Translations under genes and position numbers: made by a program
The notes under the pieces: model-generated
What the model saw: the letters and a program-made list of their open reading frames with translations, nothing else
Databases searched by the model: none
What the model was told of the DNA's origin: nothing
Shown here: piece after piece, positions 51,727 to 60,515 of the stretch
How the letters are laid out: every line of letters starts with the position of its first letter
Position numbering within the stretch: position 1 is the first letter of the stretch
NCBI RefSeq assembly: GCF_026314945.1
Contig: NZ_CP111121.1
Location: 434,001 to 498,000 of the forward strand
DNA length: 64,000 nt
Reading direction: 5' to 3'
Source of the DNA: Chryseobacterium fluminis
GTDB lineage: Bacteria > Bacteroidota > Bacteroidia > Flavobacteriales > Weeksellaceae

Positions 51727-53307
51727 TTATTGTATCAGTTTTTTGATTTCTTCCAGGTCATCTATTTCATTGACTGTTTTATCTTTCCGCCATCTGACAA
51801 TTCTTGGAAAACGCAAAGCCACGCCACTTTTATGACGGCTGCTGAATCCTATTCCTTCAAACGCGATTTCGAAAACCAGCTCTGCTTTGACGGTCCGCAC
51901 CGGCCCGAACTTTTCGATGGCATTTTTATTCACAAATTTACTGACCTCCATGATTTCCTTGTCCGTTAATCCGGAATAGGCTTTTGCAATGGTGACCAGG
52001 GAATCGTCTTTTTTAACGGCAAAGGTATAATCGGTATAGTACGCACTCCTTCGTCCGCTTCCTTTCTGTGCATAGATAAGAACTGCATCTATGGTTAAAG
52101 GATTGATCTTCCATTTCCACCAGTCGCCTTTTTTCCTTCCGGAATGATAATATGACTTTTTTTGTTTTAACATTAAGCCCTCACTGTTGATGTCCCTTGA
52201 ATTCTCCCTGATGGTGTCCAGAGCATCCCAGCTTTCGAAACTGATGATTTCCGAGAGTTTAATATTTTCGGGATCTTCGTTTAATAAAAGCTCTTCCAGC
52301 ATGGCACGTCTTGCAGATATAGGTTTTTCTCTGAGGTCATTATTTTCGAGTTCTAAAAGATCATATGCAAAGACCTCAATAGGGATTTCGGAAAGCATCT
52401 TTTTAGTCAGCGTTTTCCTGTTCAGTCTTTTCTGAAGTTCGTTAAAATTTAAAACTTTGCCGTCTTTTACGGCAAGAATTTCCCCGTCCAGGACAAAGTT
52501 TCCATTCATCTGTCTTACGGTTTCTGCAATTTCAGGAAATTGCTCTGTAATGAGTTCCTCACCTCTCGACCAAATAAAAACTTCATCATTTCTCTTGATA
52601 ATCTGTCCGCGGATTCCGTCCCATTTATATTCAATCTGCCACTCTTCGGGACTACCGAGTTCTTCCAGTTCTTTTTCCAGGGGATAGGCGAGACAGAAAG
52701 GGTAAGGTTTTGAATTATCAGGATTAATTTTTTCTGCCGAAATCAGCTCGTTAAAGGAGATTTCGTCAGGCTGCCATTTTCCCATTAAACTATGGGTCAA
52801 TGCACTGGATTCCTGGTCGGAAAATTTCGTCAGCGCATTGATCAGTGTTTTATCGGAAACACCTATACGGAAACTTCCGCCTAATAACTTATTAAAAATC
52901 AGACGTTCGGTGTAATCTAGTCCGTTCCATGAATTCAGAACAAATTCTTTTTTTTCGTCATCCGTTTTTCCTTTCAGGCTGATAATATCCTGCATCCACT
53001 CAGAGAGCGTCCGCTCAATTTTTTCGGCAGGCGGAGGGAGTATTAATGACAGGGTTTCACCTAGATCTCCAACCGACGAATAGCTTTCCTGAAACAGCCA
53101 GAATGGCAATTTTGTGATGTCCAGAGCCCATTCTTTCATGTAATTGGTATTGACATTTCGTTTTGGCCTTTTACCGGTAAACAGAGCAATAAACCAAACT
53201 TTATCTTCATCCGGAGCGCGCTCAAGATAATCGATAATGGCATCGATCTTTGCGTTGGTTTTGTTAGTGCTCTCCAGAGCATTGATTAAATCTGCAAAAT
53301 GTTTCAT
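51727..53307 (-). CDS. ATP-dependent DNA ligase of the ligase-associated DNA damage response
   Basis: This ligase seals nicks using ATP, in addition to the NAD-dependent LigA expected elsewhere. The 526 residues contain an N-terminal DNA-binding domain (about 1-195), the adenylation domain with Lys228 in YKWDGIRGQ, ENLIFSRGEE-like WSRGEELITEQF, DGEILA and an OB-fold C terminus with VKAELVFEIAFEGIGFSSRHKSGVALRFPRIVRWR. It is co-oriented with the exonuclease (68 bases upstream) and the helicase (130 bases downstream). Confidence 0.93.
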   Translation of the reverse strand: MKHFADLINALESTNKTNAKIDAIIDYLERAPDEDKVWFIALFTGKRPKRNVNTNYMKEWALDITKLPFWLFQESYSSVGDLGETLSLILPPPAEKIERTLSEWMQDIISLKGKTDDEKKEFVLNSWNGLDYTERLIFNKLLGGSFRIGVSDKTLINALTKFSDQESSALTHSLMGKWQPDEISFNELISAEKINPDNSKPYPFCLAYPLEKELEELGSPEEWQIEYKWDGIRGQIIKRNDEVFIWSRGEELITEQFPEIAETVRQMNGNFVLDGEILAVKDGKVLNFNELQKRLNRKTLTKKMLSEIPIEVFAYDLLELENNDLREKPISARRAMLEELLLNEDPENIKLSEIISFESWDALDTIRENSRDINSEGLMLKQKKSYYHSGRKKGDWWKWKINPLTIDAVLIYAQKGSGRRSAYYTDYTFAVKKDDSLVTIAKAYSGLTDKEIMEVSKFVNKNAIEKFGPVRTVKAELVFEIAFEGIGFSSRHKSGVALRFPRIVRWRKDKTVNEIDDLEEIKKLIQ

Positions 53308-53375
53308 AATTTCATATGGGTATTCCGGTTGCTGCTACTTGTCTTCTCATCAGAATTCAGAAGTTTATCCTGATA

Positions 53376-54398
53376 CTACGGGTTCTCGGGGGTTTCTTTT
53401 TCAGGTACTTCATCATCATCATCATCACCATACAGCGTTTCCACAACATCAGATTTTATTCCTATTTCATTAAGATATTTAGAAAAAACCTCGGTCTGTC
53501 CGTGCGTTACATGAACAATCTCCGCTTCCGTAGCTTTGATAGCCTGTAAAAGCCCTTTCCAATCGGCATGGTCACTCATCGGAAAACCTGCATCCGCGCT
53601 TCGCCACCGTCTTGCACCACGAACCTGCATCCATCCTGAGCAGATGGCTGTGGCTGCATCAGGAATTTTTTTGATTACGTTACTGTCCAGCAAAGCAGGC
53701 GGAACAATAACGATATCGCCCTGAACGTGTTTTATATTTTCTCTGAAATCCGGAATTTCATAATCGGGAAGTTCAATTCCAACTTCTTCAAAAGCGATAT
53801 TGAGTTTCCCGATAGAATAGTGAACATGAATTTTTCCCAATCCTTCCACGGCTTTCATAATCCGCTGGGCTTTACCCAGTGAATATCCGATAAACACGGA
53901 AGTCTTTTGATTTTCTTTGTTTTTTAACACCCAGTTCTGCATTTTTTTGTTTAAATCTTCCACCTCCAGCCAGTTGTAAATCGGAAGTCCGAAGGTACTT
54001 TCGGTAACAAATTCATTACAGGTAACCAATTCAAACGGGGTACTCAATCCGTCATCCTGAACTTTATAGTCGCCGGAAATAACCGATACATAGCCTTTAT
54101 ATTCCAAACGGATCTGTGCCGAACCTATAATGTGACCTGCAGGATGAAGGGACAGTTTTACACCGTTCATATTGATGACCTCTCCATATTCAATGCTCTG
54201 ACATTCGATATCCGGTGAGATCCGGCGGTGCAATATGGGCTTTGTAAAATGATGACAAAGATATTTTTTCATGCCCCATCGCGCATGATCTGCATGTCCA
54301 TGGGTAATAACTGCGAGATCCACAGGTCGCCAGGGATCAATATAAAATTTTCCCTGCGGACAGTAAATACCTTTATTTGTAAATGTGATAAGTTTCAA
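53376..54398 (-). CDS. Ligase-associated DNA damage response exonuclease (metallo-beta-lactamase fold)
   Basis: The 340-residue protein is a beta-CASP-type nuclease with the ligand motif ITHGHADHARWG, the PAGHIIGSAQIRLEY and VISGDYKVQDDG segments, WMQVRGARRWRSADAGFPMSDHADWKGLL and the final HVTHGQTEVFSKYL. The C-terminal YGDDDDDEVPEKETPENP tail is acidic. The start is a TTG at 54396-54398; there is no in-frame ATG before the conserved N-terminal KLITFTNKGIYCPQG. It is the first gene of the four-gene repair cluster. Confidence 0.9.
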   Translation of the reverse strand: MKLITFTNKGIYCPQGKFYIDPWRPVDLAVITHGHADHARWGMKKYLCHHFTKPILHRRISPDIECQSIEYGEVINMNGVKLSLHPAGHIIGSAQIRLEYKGYVSVISGDYKVQDDGLSTPFELVTCNEFVTESTFGLPIYNWLEVEDLNKKMQNWVLKNKENQKTSVFIGYSLGKAQRIMKAVEGLGKIHVHYSIGKLNIAFEEVGIELPDYEIPDFRENIKHVQGDIVIVPPALLDSNVIKKIPDAATAICSGWMQVRGARRWRSADAGFPMSDHADWKGLLQAIKATEAEIVHVTHGQTEVFSKYLNEIGIKSDVVETLYGDDDDDEVPEKETPENP

Positions 54399-54462
54399 GG
54401 ATATGATGTAATTTGATTACCTTTCACAGTTCAAAAAGCTGACCAAACCGGTGTAAAACCAC

Positions 54463-54491
54463 AAAAAAAGGAGCTGCTGATACAACTCCTT
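54463..54491 (-). terminator. Terminator of the PRISE-like oxidoreductase gene
   Basis: On the minus strand AAGGAGTTG and CAGCTCCTT form a 9-bp stem with one wobble and a 6-base loop, followed by TTTTTTTG. Confidence 0.8.
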
Positions 54492-54503
54492 CTGTTCCGG
54501 GAT

Positions 54504-55580
54504 TTATGGAATAATCTTTTCTTCTCTCAGCTTCTTAAATAAATCAATAAATGAATCTTCTGTACTCTGAAACGCTGTAAAACCCGATTTCCGGCTTTTC
54601 GTCATATCCGTCATTACTTCCAGCGGTCTTCCCAGATCCAGATCGGTATGCCATGCAGACGCCAGCCGGTGTAATTTTTCTTCCTTTAAATGATATTTTA
54701 AAGCAATATCCTTCCACACTTCAGCATCCTTTTCCATTTCTTTTTCCAGAGGTCTTATCGGATCGCCAAAACCTTCTGCTTCAATACCAAACCAGTCTGC
54801 AATCCTTTGCCAAAGCCATTTCCATCTGAAAATATCACCATTGGTAATATTATAAGCCTGATTTCTGGCGGATTCTGTAGTAGAAGCCCATAATATCTGT
54901 TTTGACAATATTCGGGCATCGGTAACATCGGAAATACCGTTCCACTGTTCCGGAGATCCCGGCCAGATAAATTTTCTGCCCGTTTCTTTACAGATACTGG
55001 CATACACTGCTAATGTTGTTCCCATGTTCATTAGATTTCCTACAGCGTACCCGATCACTGTATGCGGCCTGTGGATGCTCCAGGTAAATCCGTCTCTTTC
55101 TGAAGCTTTGTAAACCTCATCTTCCTGCGCGTAATAAAAATTGGGAAGCGGGAGACGTGGGTGTTCTTCTCTGACCGGCGTCTCAGGCAGGGTTCCGCTT
55201 TTGGCATAGGCATCAAATGGTCCCAGATAATGCTTGAGCCCGGTAACCAAAGCGACATGCTGTACCGATTTTTTCGGAGCTACAACATTCAGCAGGTTTC
55301 TGACCAGGGCACTGTTCACGCGGATATTCTCATCTTCCGTATCATTACGCATCCAGGTGGTAAAAAAAATATGCGTAGGTGAAATATGTTCCAGGGCTTC
55401 AACAAGACTTTGCTCATTCAGCAGATCTGCCTTTACAGATTGCAGTCCTTCTATATTATTATCGGGATTTCTGGACAGTCCATAGGTAATCCAACCTTGT
55501 GAAATCAATTCCTGAGTGAGATTACTTCCTGTAATTCCCGTAGCACCGACGACCAATGCAATATTTTCCGTATTTTTCAT
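54504..55580 (-). CDS. PRISE-like extended SDR oxidoreductase
   Basis: This 358-residue NAD(P)-dependent protein has the extended-SDR start VVGATGITGSNLTQELISQGW and resembles the progesterone 5-beta-reductase/iridoid synthase group (PRISE), which reduces enones. ARSTTWMRNDTEDENIRVNSALVRNLL and FYYAQEDEVYKASERDGFTWSIHRPHTVIGYA contain the atypical YxxxxK-like active-site region. The substrate is unknown. The upstream gap carries two FNR-like boxes and the Crp/Fnr gene, suggesting that regulator controls it. Confidence 0.85.
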   Translation of the reverse strand: MKNTENIALVVGATGITGSNLTQELISQGWITYGLSRNPDNNIEGLQSVKADLLNEQSLVEALEHISPTHIFFTTWMRNDTEDENIRVNSALVRNLLNVVAPKKSVQHVALVTGLKHYLGPFDAYAKSGTLPETPVREEHPRLPLPNFYYAQEDEVYKASERDGFTWSIHRPHTVIGYAVGNLMNMGTTLAVYASICKETGRKFIWPGSPEQWNGISDVTDARILSKQILWASTTESARNQAYNITNGDIFRWKWLWQRIADWFGIEAEGFGDPIRPLEKEMEKDAEVWKDIALKYHLKEEKLHRLASAWHTDLDLGRPLEVMTDMTKSRKSGFTAFQSTEDSFIDLFKKLREEKIIP

Positions 55581-55628
55581 TCTATAAAATTTCTATTGTA
55601 AAATTATGAATGGCAGCTATTAAAATAC

Positions 55629-55644
55629 TTGATCCAGATCATGG
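55629..55644. promoter_or_regulatory. FNR-like box 1 between the oxidoreductase and Crp/Fnr genes
   Basis: TTGATCCAGATCATGG contains the perfect inverted repeat TGAT-CCAG-ATCA. Its centre is about 56 bases before the oxidoreductase ATG. Confidence 0.6.
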
Positions 55645-55651
55645 GTTTTGA

Positions 55652-55667
55652 TTGATATGGATCATGG
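55652..55667. promoter_or_regulatory. FNR-like box 2 between the oxidoreductase and Crp/Fnr genes
   Basis: TTGATATGGATCATGG repeats box 1 with the same flanks and core TGAT-N4-ATCA, 23 bases upstream of it. Two in-phase copies suggest cooperative binding. Confidence 0.6.
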
Positions 55668-55732
55668 AACAGAGATTGAAAGTTTAAAGTTTTAGGTTTA
55701 AATTACTGTGTATTGAGATCTTCGATTTCTGT

Positions 55733-56314
55733 TTATTTTTTCAGGGAAAGCTTTTTACGGATTCTGCTGACGGTTTCCGGAGCAAGTCCAAGATAAGAAG
55801 CGATCAGATTATGGGGAAGCCTTCTGATGAGTTCAGGATTATTTTGCGCCAGCTGGGAATATTTTTCTTCAGCAGTATAACCACTTGAAACGATCAGGCG
55901 ATAATCTTTTGTGACCAAACTGTTTTGATACAGGATTCTGAAATACCGGTCCATCACAGGAATCTGCAGCATCATTGTATCGTAATCGTCACGGCTGATC
56001 AGTAAAAGTTCGGTTTCTTCAACAGCAGTAATGTTGAGGACGGCCTGTTCCTGATTGATGAAACTGTTAAAATCTGAAATCCACCATCCTTCTAACGCAA
56101 ACATATTGATGTGCTCATTTCCTTTTTCATCCGAAAAAAAAGATTTAAGCAGACCTTTACTTACAAAAGACAAATGTCTGCATACATCACCTTCCTGCAG
56201 CAAATATTGTTTTTTCCGCAGTTTTTTTGAAATAAAGAACGATGCAAGCCGGGCTTCCTGAACTTCACTCAAATCAACTTTGTTTTTTATATGGGCAATG
56301 AGGACTTCAAACAT
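55733..56314 (-). CDS. Crp/Fnr family transcriptional regulator next to FNR-like boxes
   Basis: This 193-residue regulator has a cNMP-like sensor domain (about 25-120, YLLQEGDVCRHLSFVSKGLLKSFFSDEKGNEHINMF) and a C-terminal helix-turn-helix (LPHNLIASYLGLAPETVSRIRKKL). The helix motif SYLGLAPETVSRIRKKL is near that of the bacillithiol-operon regulator (SYLGITPESLSRVRKEL), so the two may share targets or a binding code. It lacks an Fnr Cys cluster. The two FNR-like boxes downstream fit a site it binds. Confidence 0.87.
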   Translation of the reverse strand: MFEVLIAHIKNKVDLSEVQEARLASFFISKKLRKKQYLLQEGDVCRHLSFVSKGLLKSFFSDEKGNEHINMFALEGWWISDFNSFINQEQAVLNITAVEETELLLISRDDYDTMMLQIPVMDRYFRILYQNSLVTKDYRLIVSSGYTAEEKYSQLAQNNPELIRRLPHNLIASYLGLAPETVSRIRKKLSLKK

Positions 56315-56389
56315 CAGAATAATTTGTTTAAAAATATTGTTTTCTAAACTTAAGGTATACTGCTTACAGGATGTGATTTAAAAAATTTA

Positions 56390-56776
56390 TTATTGCGTTT
56401 TTTCGGGGTTATATTTTTCATAAAACCAAAATAATCCGAACAGATAAAAGGAATGCAGGAGTTGTGCTTCGATGGCAGACCAGTTTTCAACGGAGCTGCT
56501 TCCTAAGATAAGGATGCTCATGACAGCCAGAGAGGCATACAGGGTATATTTAATTTTAAATCCAATCAGCATTAAAATTCCTAAACCAGCTTCCAGGACC
56601 GGTAACAGGTAACTGAAAGGAATGATCAGGAAGTCCGGAATGGCAGATTTCTCCATAGAAGCTGTCATCCAATCACTGAATACTGAAAGTTTCGGAATTC
56701 TTACCAGCCCGTGTCCTGCCAATGAAACGGCAACGGGCAATCTTAAAAAGAAAAATGATGTCTTAAAATCTTTCAT
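56390..56776 (-). CDS. DoxX family membrane protein
   Basis: This 128-residue protein has four membrane helices and the family's FFFLRLPVAVSLAGHGLVRIPKL and FLIIPFSYLLPVLEAGLGILMLIG segments. DoxX proteins are linked to quinone or thiol redox reactions. Its start overlaps the end of the frameshifted cupin gene by 14 bases, so the two are coupled and lie at the end of the minus-strand oxidoreductase operon. Confidence 0.87.
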   Translation of the reverse strand: MKDFKTSFFFLRLPVAVSLAGHGLVRIPKLSVFSDWMTASMEKSAIPDFLIIPFSYLLPVLEAGLGILMLIGFKIKYTLYASLAVMSILILGSSSVENWSAIEAQLLHSFYLFGLFWFYEKYNPEKTQ

Positions 56777-57307
56777 GAGTATCTGTTTTCTGGTGTTTCC
56801 ACCGTTTAATTAAATCCCCGTCTTTTCCCGACAGTGGATCATAGGAAGGTTTGGGAACCTTTTGAATGTGCCGGAGTGAAACTGTATAGTGATCTTTTTC
56901 CTCTTTGATCAAATCGGGCTTCATGCCATCCGGATAAGCTCCCACTACCGTAAAATCATCAGAATGGGAGAGACACCGGTGACCGACTCCTGCCGGAATC
57001 ACGATCATATCCCCTGAAGAAATTTCTATTTTCTGACCGTTCGGTCCTCCCATCTGAACTTCTGCAGATCCTGAAAAACACCCAGCACCTCGTGGGTATT
57101 GCTGTGGTAATGATGAAAAGAATATATTCCCCCGCGCCAGGAATTGGACCAATTGTTTTTTCGGAATATATTCTCCAGAAATTCGGCTCCGGCGGTACCG
57201 CGTTCTGCAAAGGCATTACGATATACCAGCAAAGGATACGGACTGTTGGGAATAATTCCGTCGTCTTCGAAAAAAAACTCTTCAGGAGTAAAGGACAGTT
57301 TCTTCAT
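56763..57307 (-). pseudogene. Cupin-domain protein, frameshifted in a T-run
   Basis: The frame from the ATG at 57305-57307 encodes MKKLSFTPEEFFFEDDG and the first cupin motif GGIYSFHHYHSNTHEVLGVF, then turns off at QDLQKF. Adding one T to the five-T run near 57072-57076 gives VFSGSAEVQMGGPNGQKIEI and the second motif PAGVGHRC, then the C terminus ending ERF. The repaired protein would have about 182 residues and the His ligands of a metal-dependent cupin. A sequencing error is possible because the rest is well preserved. Confidence 0.8.
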
Positions 57308-57370
57308 AGCATGTATTTTAAATATAAAGAACCGATGCAAAATCAAAGGCACCGGTTTTACAGATGTTTT

Positions 57371-58225
57371 CTATCTGTGATTATTTTTCAGATAATTAAT
57401 GATTCCCATGACATCATCTTTTCCGAAGCCTTCATCATGGGCAGCCTGATAGGTTTCCATCAGTGTTTTGGACAGGGGAAAATCTGCCCCGGCATTTTTT
57501 GCCAGGAGAACATCCTTTAACATCAGATCAAGAGCAAATGCCGGCTCGTAATCGTCATTAATCAGGAGTGGTGTTTTTACTTTTGTGGCACCGCTGCCAC
57601 TAGCGCTTTCATTTATTATTTCAAGAATTTCTTTTCTGTCGATCCCCAGTTTATCAGAAAGTAAAACCGTTTCTGCGAGTCCCTGATATAAAGCTGAAAT
57701 AAAATAGTTTACCGCGAGCTTGGCAGCAATTCCTTTTCCGTTTTCACCCAGGTGCCTGATTTCTTTTCCCAATATCTTCAGATAGGGAAGTGCTCTTTGT
57801 ACATCTTTCTCTTCACCGCCTGCCATGATCATTAAAGTACCTTCTGATGCGGGCTTTGTGCTTCCGGCTACGGGCGCATCGATGAATGAGGCTTCTTTTA
57901 TTTTAACAGCTTTTGAAATTTCACTGCTCGTTTCAGGTGAAATAGTACTCATATCAATAAATAGTTTTCCGGTAATATCCGAAGCTAAAACCTCTTCGTA
58001 AATCGCTTTTACAGCATGGTCATCCGTGAGCATCGTAAAAATGATATCACTGTTTTTCAGCAGGTCAGAAACTGAACTGCAGACGCTGGACCTTTCTTTA
58101 AAATCTTCTGCCTTCTCTGCTGTTCTGTTGTAAACGGAAAGAGTTAATCCTGCTTTCTCAAGATTTTTGGCCATCGGATGACCCATATTTCCAAGACCTG
58201 CGAATCCTATTTTTTCTGTATTCAT
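57371..58225 (-). CDS. NAD(P)-dependent beta-hydroxyacid dehydrogenase family protein
   Basis: This 284-residue oxidoreductase belongs to the 3-hydroxyisobutyrate/6-phosphogluconate dehydrogenase superfamily. The Rossmann motif is GFAGLGNMGHPMAKNLEKAG, the substrate loop is DAPVAGSTKPASEGTLMIMAGG, and the catalytic Lys is in GENGKGIAAKLAVNYF. The substrate is unknown. A cupin gene follows 63 bases downstream and a DUF3861 gene precedes by 21 bases, so it is part of the same operon. Confidence 0.9.
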   Translation of the reverse strand: MNTEKIGFAGLGNMGHPMAKNLEKAGLTLSVYNRTAEKAEDFKERSSVCSSVSDLLKNSDIIFTMLTDDHAVKAIYEEVLASDITGKLFIDMSTISPETSSEISKAVKIKEASFIDAPVAGSTKPASEGTLMIMAGGEEKDVQRALPYLKILGKEIRHLGENGKGIAAKLAVNYFISALYQGLAETVLLSDKLGIDRKEILEIINESASGSGATKVKTPLLINDDYEPAFALDLMLKDVLLAKNAGADFPLSKTLMETYQAAHDEGFGKDDVMGIINYLKNNHR

Positions 58226-58246
58226 ATTATTTTTCTGTTTTTAATT

Positions 58247-58537
58247 TTACTGACTTTTCAGTTTTTTCATAAACTCGGTAACGGCCGGTCTGAATTCTTC
58301 AAACAATGGATGTTGTCTATTTTTAAGCATTACTTCTGTAAAGAGTTTCAGACCCAGTGAAAATTCATGAGCGGTCTGTTCACTGTCAAATATCTTATTT
58401 GATTTTACGCTTTCAATAATCTGAAACAAATCGTCATGGTTGTCAAAGTCAAAATCCAGTGTTTTCTGACCCTCTGACCCGTCCTTTAATGATAATTCCT
58501 GAAGTTGGAGATGGTATTGGTTATTTCTTTTTTCCAT
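58247..58537 (-). CDS. DUF3861 family protein
   Basis: These 96 residues match DUF3861: YHLQLQELSLKDG, FDNHDDLFQIIESVKSNKIF, SLGLKLFTEVMLKNRQHPLFEEFRP and the terminal MKKLKSQ. No activity is known. The gene lies 20 bases after the aldo/keto reductase and 21 bases before the dehydrogenase, in the same operon. Confidence 0.87.
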   Translation of the reverse strand: MEKRNNQYHLQLQELSLKDGSEGQKTLDFDFDNHDDLFQIIESVKSNKIFDSEQTAHEFSLGLKLFTEVMLKNRQHPLFEEFRPAVTEFMKKLKSQ

Positions 58538-58557
58538 TTTTCAATTATGAGTTACAT

Positions 58558-59544
58558 TTAATAAAAATGATTGACCAGATCATCAATACCGGCCAATTCT
58601 TCCTGGCTCAGATTAATCTCAATTGCTTTTGCATTCTGCACCGCCTGATCTGCATTTCTGGCACCGGCCAAAGCAATGGTAATTCCCGGCCTTTCAATAG
58701 TCCATCGTAGAACCAGTTGTCCCAAAGTAGCGCCATGAGCATCGGCAATGGGCTTGATTTTATTTAAAAGAGCATTGGTGCGCTCAATAAATTCAGGTTG
58801 GAAATGTTTGTGAGTGGCCCTGTGATCTCCTTCCTGGAACTGATATCCATTGTGAATTTTTCCGGTCAGTAAACCTCTCTCCAAAGGACTGTACGCTAAA
58901 ACCGATTTGTTATTTTCAATACAGTAAGGAACGGTTTCTTCCTCTACTCCGCGATTGACCATGCTGAAAGGAATCTGGTTAGAAACTAAGGTTAATGTCT
59001 TTTCCGCTTCTGCCAATTGTTGAGCATTGTAATTACAGACACCGGCATACCGGACTTTTCCCTGCTCAATTAATCTTGAAACCGCTTCGAAAGTCTCGTC
59101 AATCGGCGTTGTAGAATCCGGCCAGTGGATTTGGTACAGATCAATGAAATCTGTCCCTAATCTTTTCAGACTCTGTTCGCACTCATACATGATGCTTTCT
59201 TTACCTGCGAATTTGTAAACGTCAATGGCTTTTCCGCTGTTATCGTGGCTGTGCATGGCAAAATCTCCCTTCGCAAGATCCCATCTCATTCCGAACTTGG
59301 TTAAAATCTGAACTTTATCCCGCGAAATTCCTTTGATTGCTTTCCCTACAAGCTCTTCACTGGTTCCCTGTCCATAGATCGGAGCCGTATCGATAGAGGT
59401 GACGCCGACATCATACGATGACTGAATCGCTTTTACAGCCTCGTTTCTGTCAGTACTTCCCCACATCCATCCACCGGCAGCCCATGCTCCGAAAGTGATT
59501 GCCGATACTTCCAAATCGCTGTTTCCTAATGTTCTGTATTCCAT
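58558..59544 (-). CDS. Aldo/keto reductase
   Basis: This 328-residue TIM-barrel reductase has the catalytic set in order: Asp and Tyr in SIDTAPIYGQGTSEELVG, Lys in ILTKFGMRWD and His in DLYQIHWPDS. It resembles the YajO/AKR14-like NADPH-dependent group that reduces aldehydes. It is the first gene of the minus-strand operon with DUF3861, the dehydrogenase, the cupin and DoxX, a set fitting detoxification of carbonyl compounds, though the substrate is not known. Confidence 0.92.
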   Translation of the reverse strand: MEYRTLGNSDLEVSAITFGAWAAGGWMWGSTDRNEAVKAIQSSYDVGVTSIDTAPIYGQGTSEELVGKAIKGISRDKVQILTKFGMRWDLAKGDFAMHSHDNSGKAIDVYKFAGKESIMYECEQSLKRLGTDFIDLYQIHWPDSTTPIDETFEAVSRLIEQGKVRYAGVCNYNAQQLAEAEKTLTLVSNQIPFSMVNRGVEEETVPYCIENNKSVLAYSPLERGLLTGKIHNGYQFQEGDHRATHKHFQPEFIERTNALLNKIKPIADAHGATLGQLVLRWTIERPGITIALAGARNADQAVQNAKAIEINLSQEELAGIDDLVNHFY

Positions 59545-59844
59545 AGGTGTATTCTGTATATGTATTTAATTTCTGTTGAGTAGCGCATAAATCACAAAGT
59601 CTTAGATATCATATCCGACCTTGATATTGAAATGATCATGACAAGAAAGTATTCGTTACATTTTCGTTCCCATGCTTCCTGATTTACCGGAGCTTAATAC
59701 TGCAAAAAATAAACCGTAAATATTATAATGATATTTAATCTGACTCACTTCCTGAATAGGAATTAATCCGACCTGGTAAAATTTCATACCCCGACAGTTT
59801 TAAAAACAATAAAACTTCCCGAAATTTACGGCAAAATAAAAGTA
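59545..59844. other. Gene-free divergent promoter region of 300 bases
   Basis: It lies between the aldo/keto reductase and the acetyltransferase genes, which run apart. I see no gene, strong hairpin or clear TAnnTTTG element for either gene; only AT-rich sequence near both starts. Confidence 0.4.
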
Positions 59845-60471
59845 ATGAAGATCATCGATATTGAAAACTGGAACAGAAAAGAACATTTCGAATTTTTCTC
59901 TAGGATGGCCAGTCCGTATTTTGGATTTACCACTGAAGTGGACTGTACAACAGCTTATGAGAAGGCTAAAAAAGATGGACATTCCTTTTTTGCGGCGTAC
60001 CTTCATAAATCTATGCTTGCAATTAATTCAGTAAACGAATTAAAGCTTCGTATTCTGGATAACCGGGTTGTTTTGTACGACATCATTCATGCCGGAACTA
60101 CCATCGGACGGGCAGACGGTACTTTTGGATTTGCTTTTGTCCGCTTTTCTGAAAATTTTGAGATCTTCAATGCCGAACTGCAGAAAGAAATAATGGAGGT
60201 CCGTAACTGTTCCGGCCTCAGAATGAATAATGGGGAACTGGGTAAAGACCTGATCCGGCATTCTACCATTCCATGGAACTCTTTCAGTGCTTTGCTTCAT
60301 CCGACACCGTTGGATAAAACCGAATCTGTCCCGAAAATTACATTTGGAAAATTCAGCGTGCGTGACGGCAAAAAGTTTCTGCCTGTTTCCGCAGAGGCTC
60401 ACCATGGACTGGCAGACGGCTTTCATCTGGCAAAATATTTTGAAGAATTTCAGAAACAGCTTGACCTTTAG
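59845..60471 (+). CDS. Chloramphenicol acetyltransferase-like protein
   Basis: This 208-residue CAT-fold enzyme has the catalytic histidine motif AEAHHGLADGFHLAKYFEEF near the C terminus (HHxxxDG) and the conserved TTEVDCTTAYEKAKKDGHSFFAAYLHKSML and AGTTIGRADGTFGFAFV segments. The family acetylates chloramphenicol or other xenobiotics using acetyl-CoA. Chromosomal CAT-like proteins are common in flavobacteria, and whether this one confers chloramphenicol resistance cannot be told from the sequence. It is a single-gene unit. Confidence 0.85.
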   Translation: MKIIDIENWNRKEHFEFFSRMASPYFGFTTEVDCTTAYEKAKKDGHSFFAAYLHKSMLAINSVNELKLRILDNRVVLYDIIHAGTTIGRADGTFGFAFVRFSENFEIFNAELQKEIMEVRNCSGLRMNNGELGKDLIRHSTIPWNSFSALLHPTPLDKTESVPKITFGKFSVRDGKKFLPVSAEAHHGLADGFHLAKYFEEFQKQLDL

Positions 60472-60478
60472 GAACACA

Positions 60479-60509
60479 TTACGGGAAACCGTAAAGGATA
60501 TTTTTTAAT
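60479..60509 (+). terminator. Weak terminator of the acetyltransferase gene
   Basis: TTACGG and CCGTAA pair around GAAA (60479-60494), with a T-run beginning about 6 bases later. Confidence 0.5.
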
Positions 60510-60515
60510 CTTATC

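Noticed and set aside
53400..53435. CAT/ATC repeat looking like a His-tag or microsatellite
   Set aside because: It encodes the Asp run in the acidic tail of the exonuclease on the minus strand; only a few units, no wider repeat.
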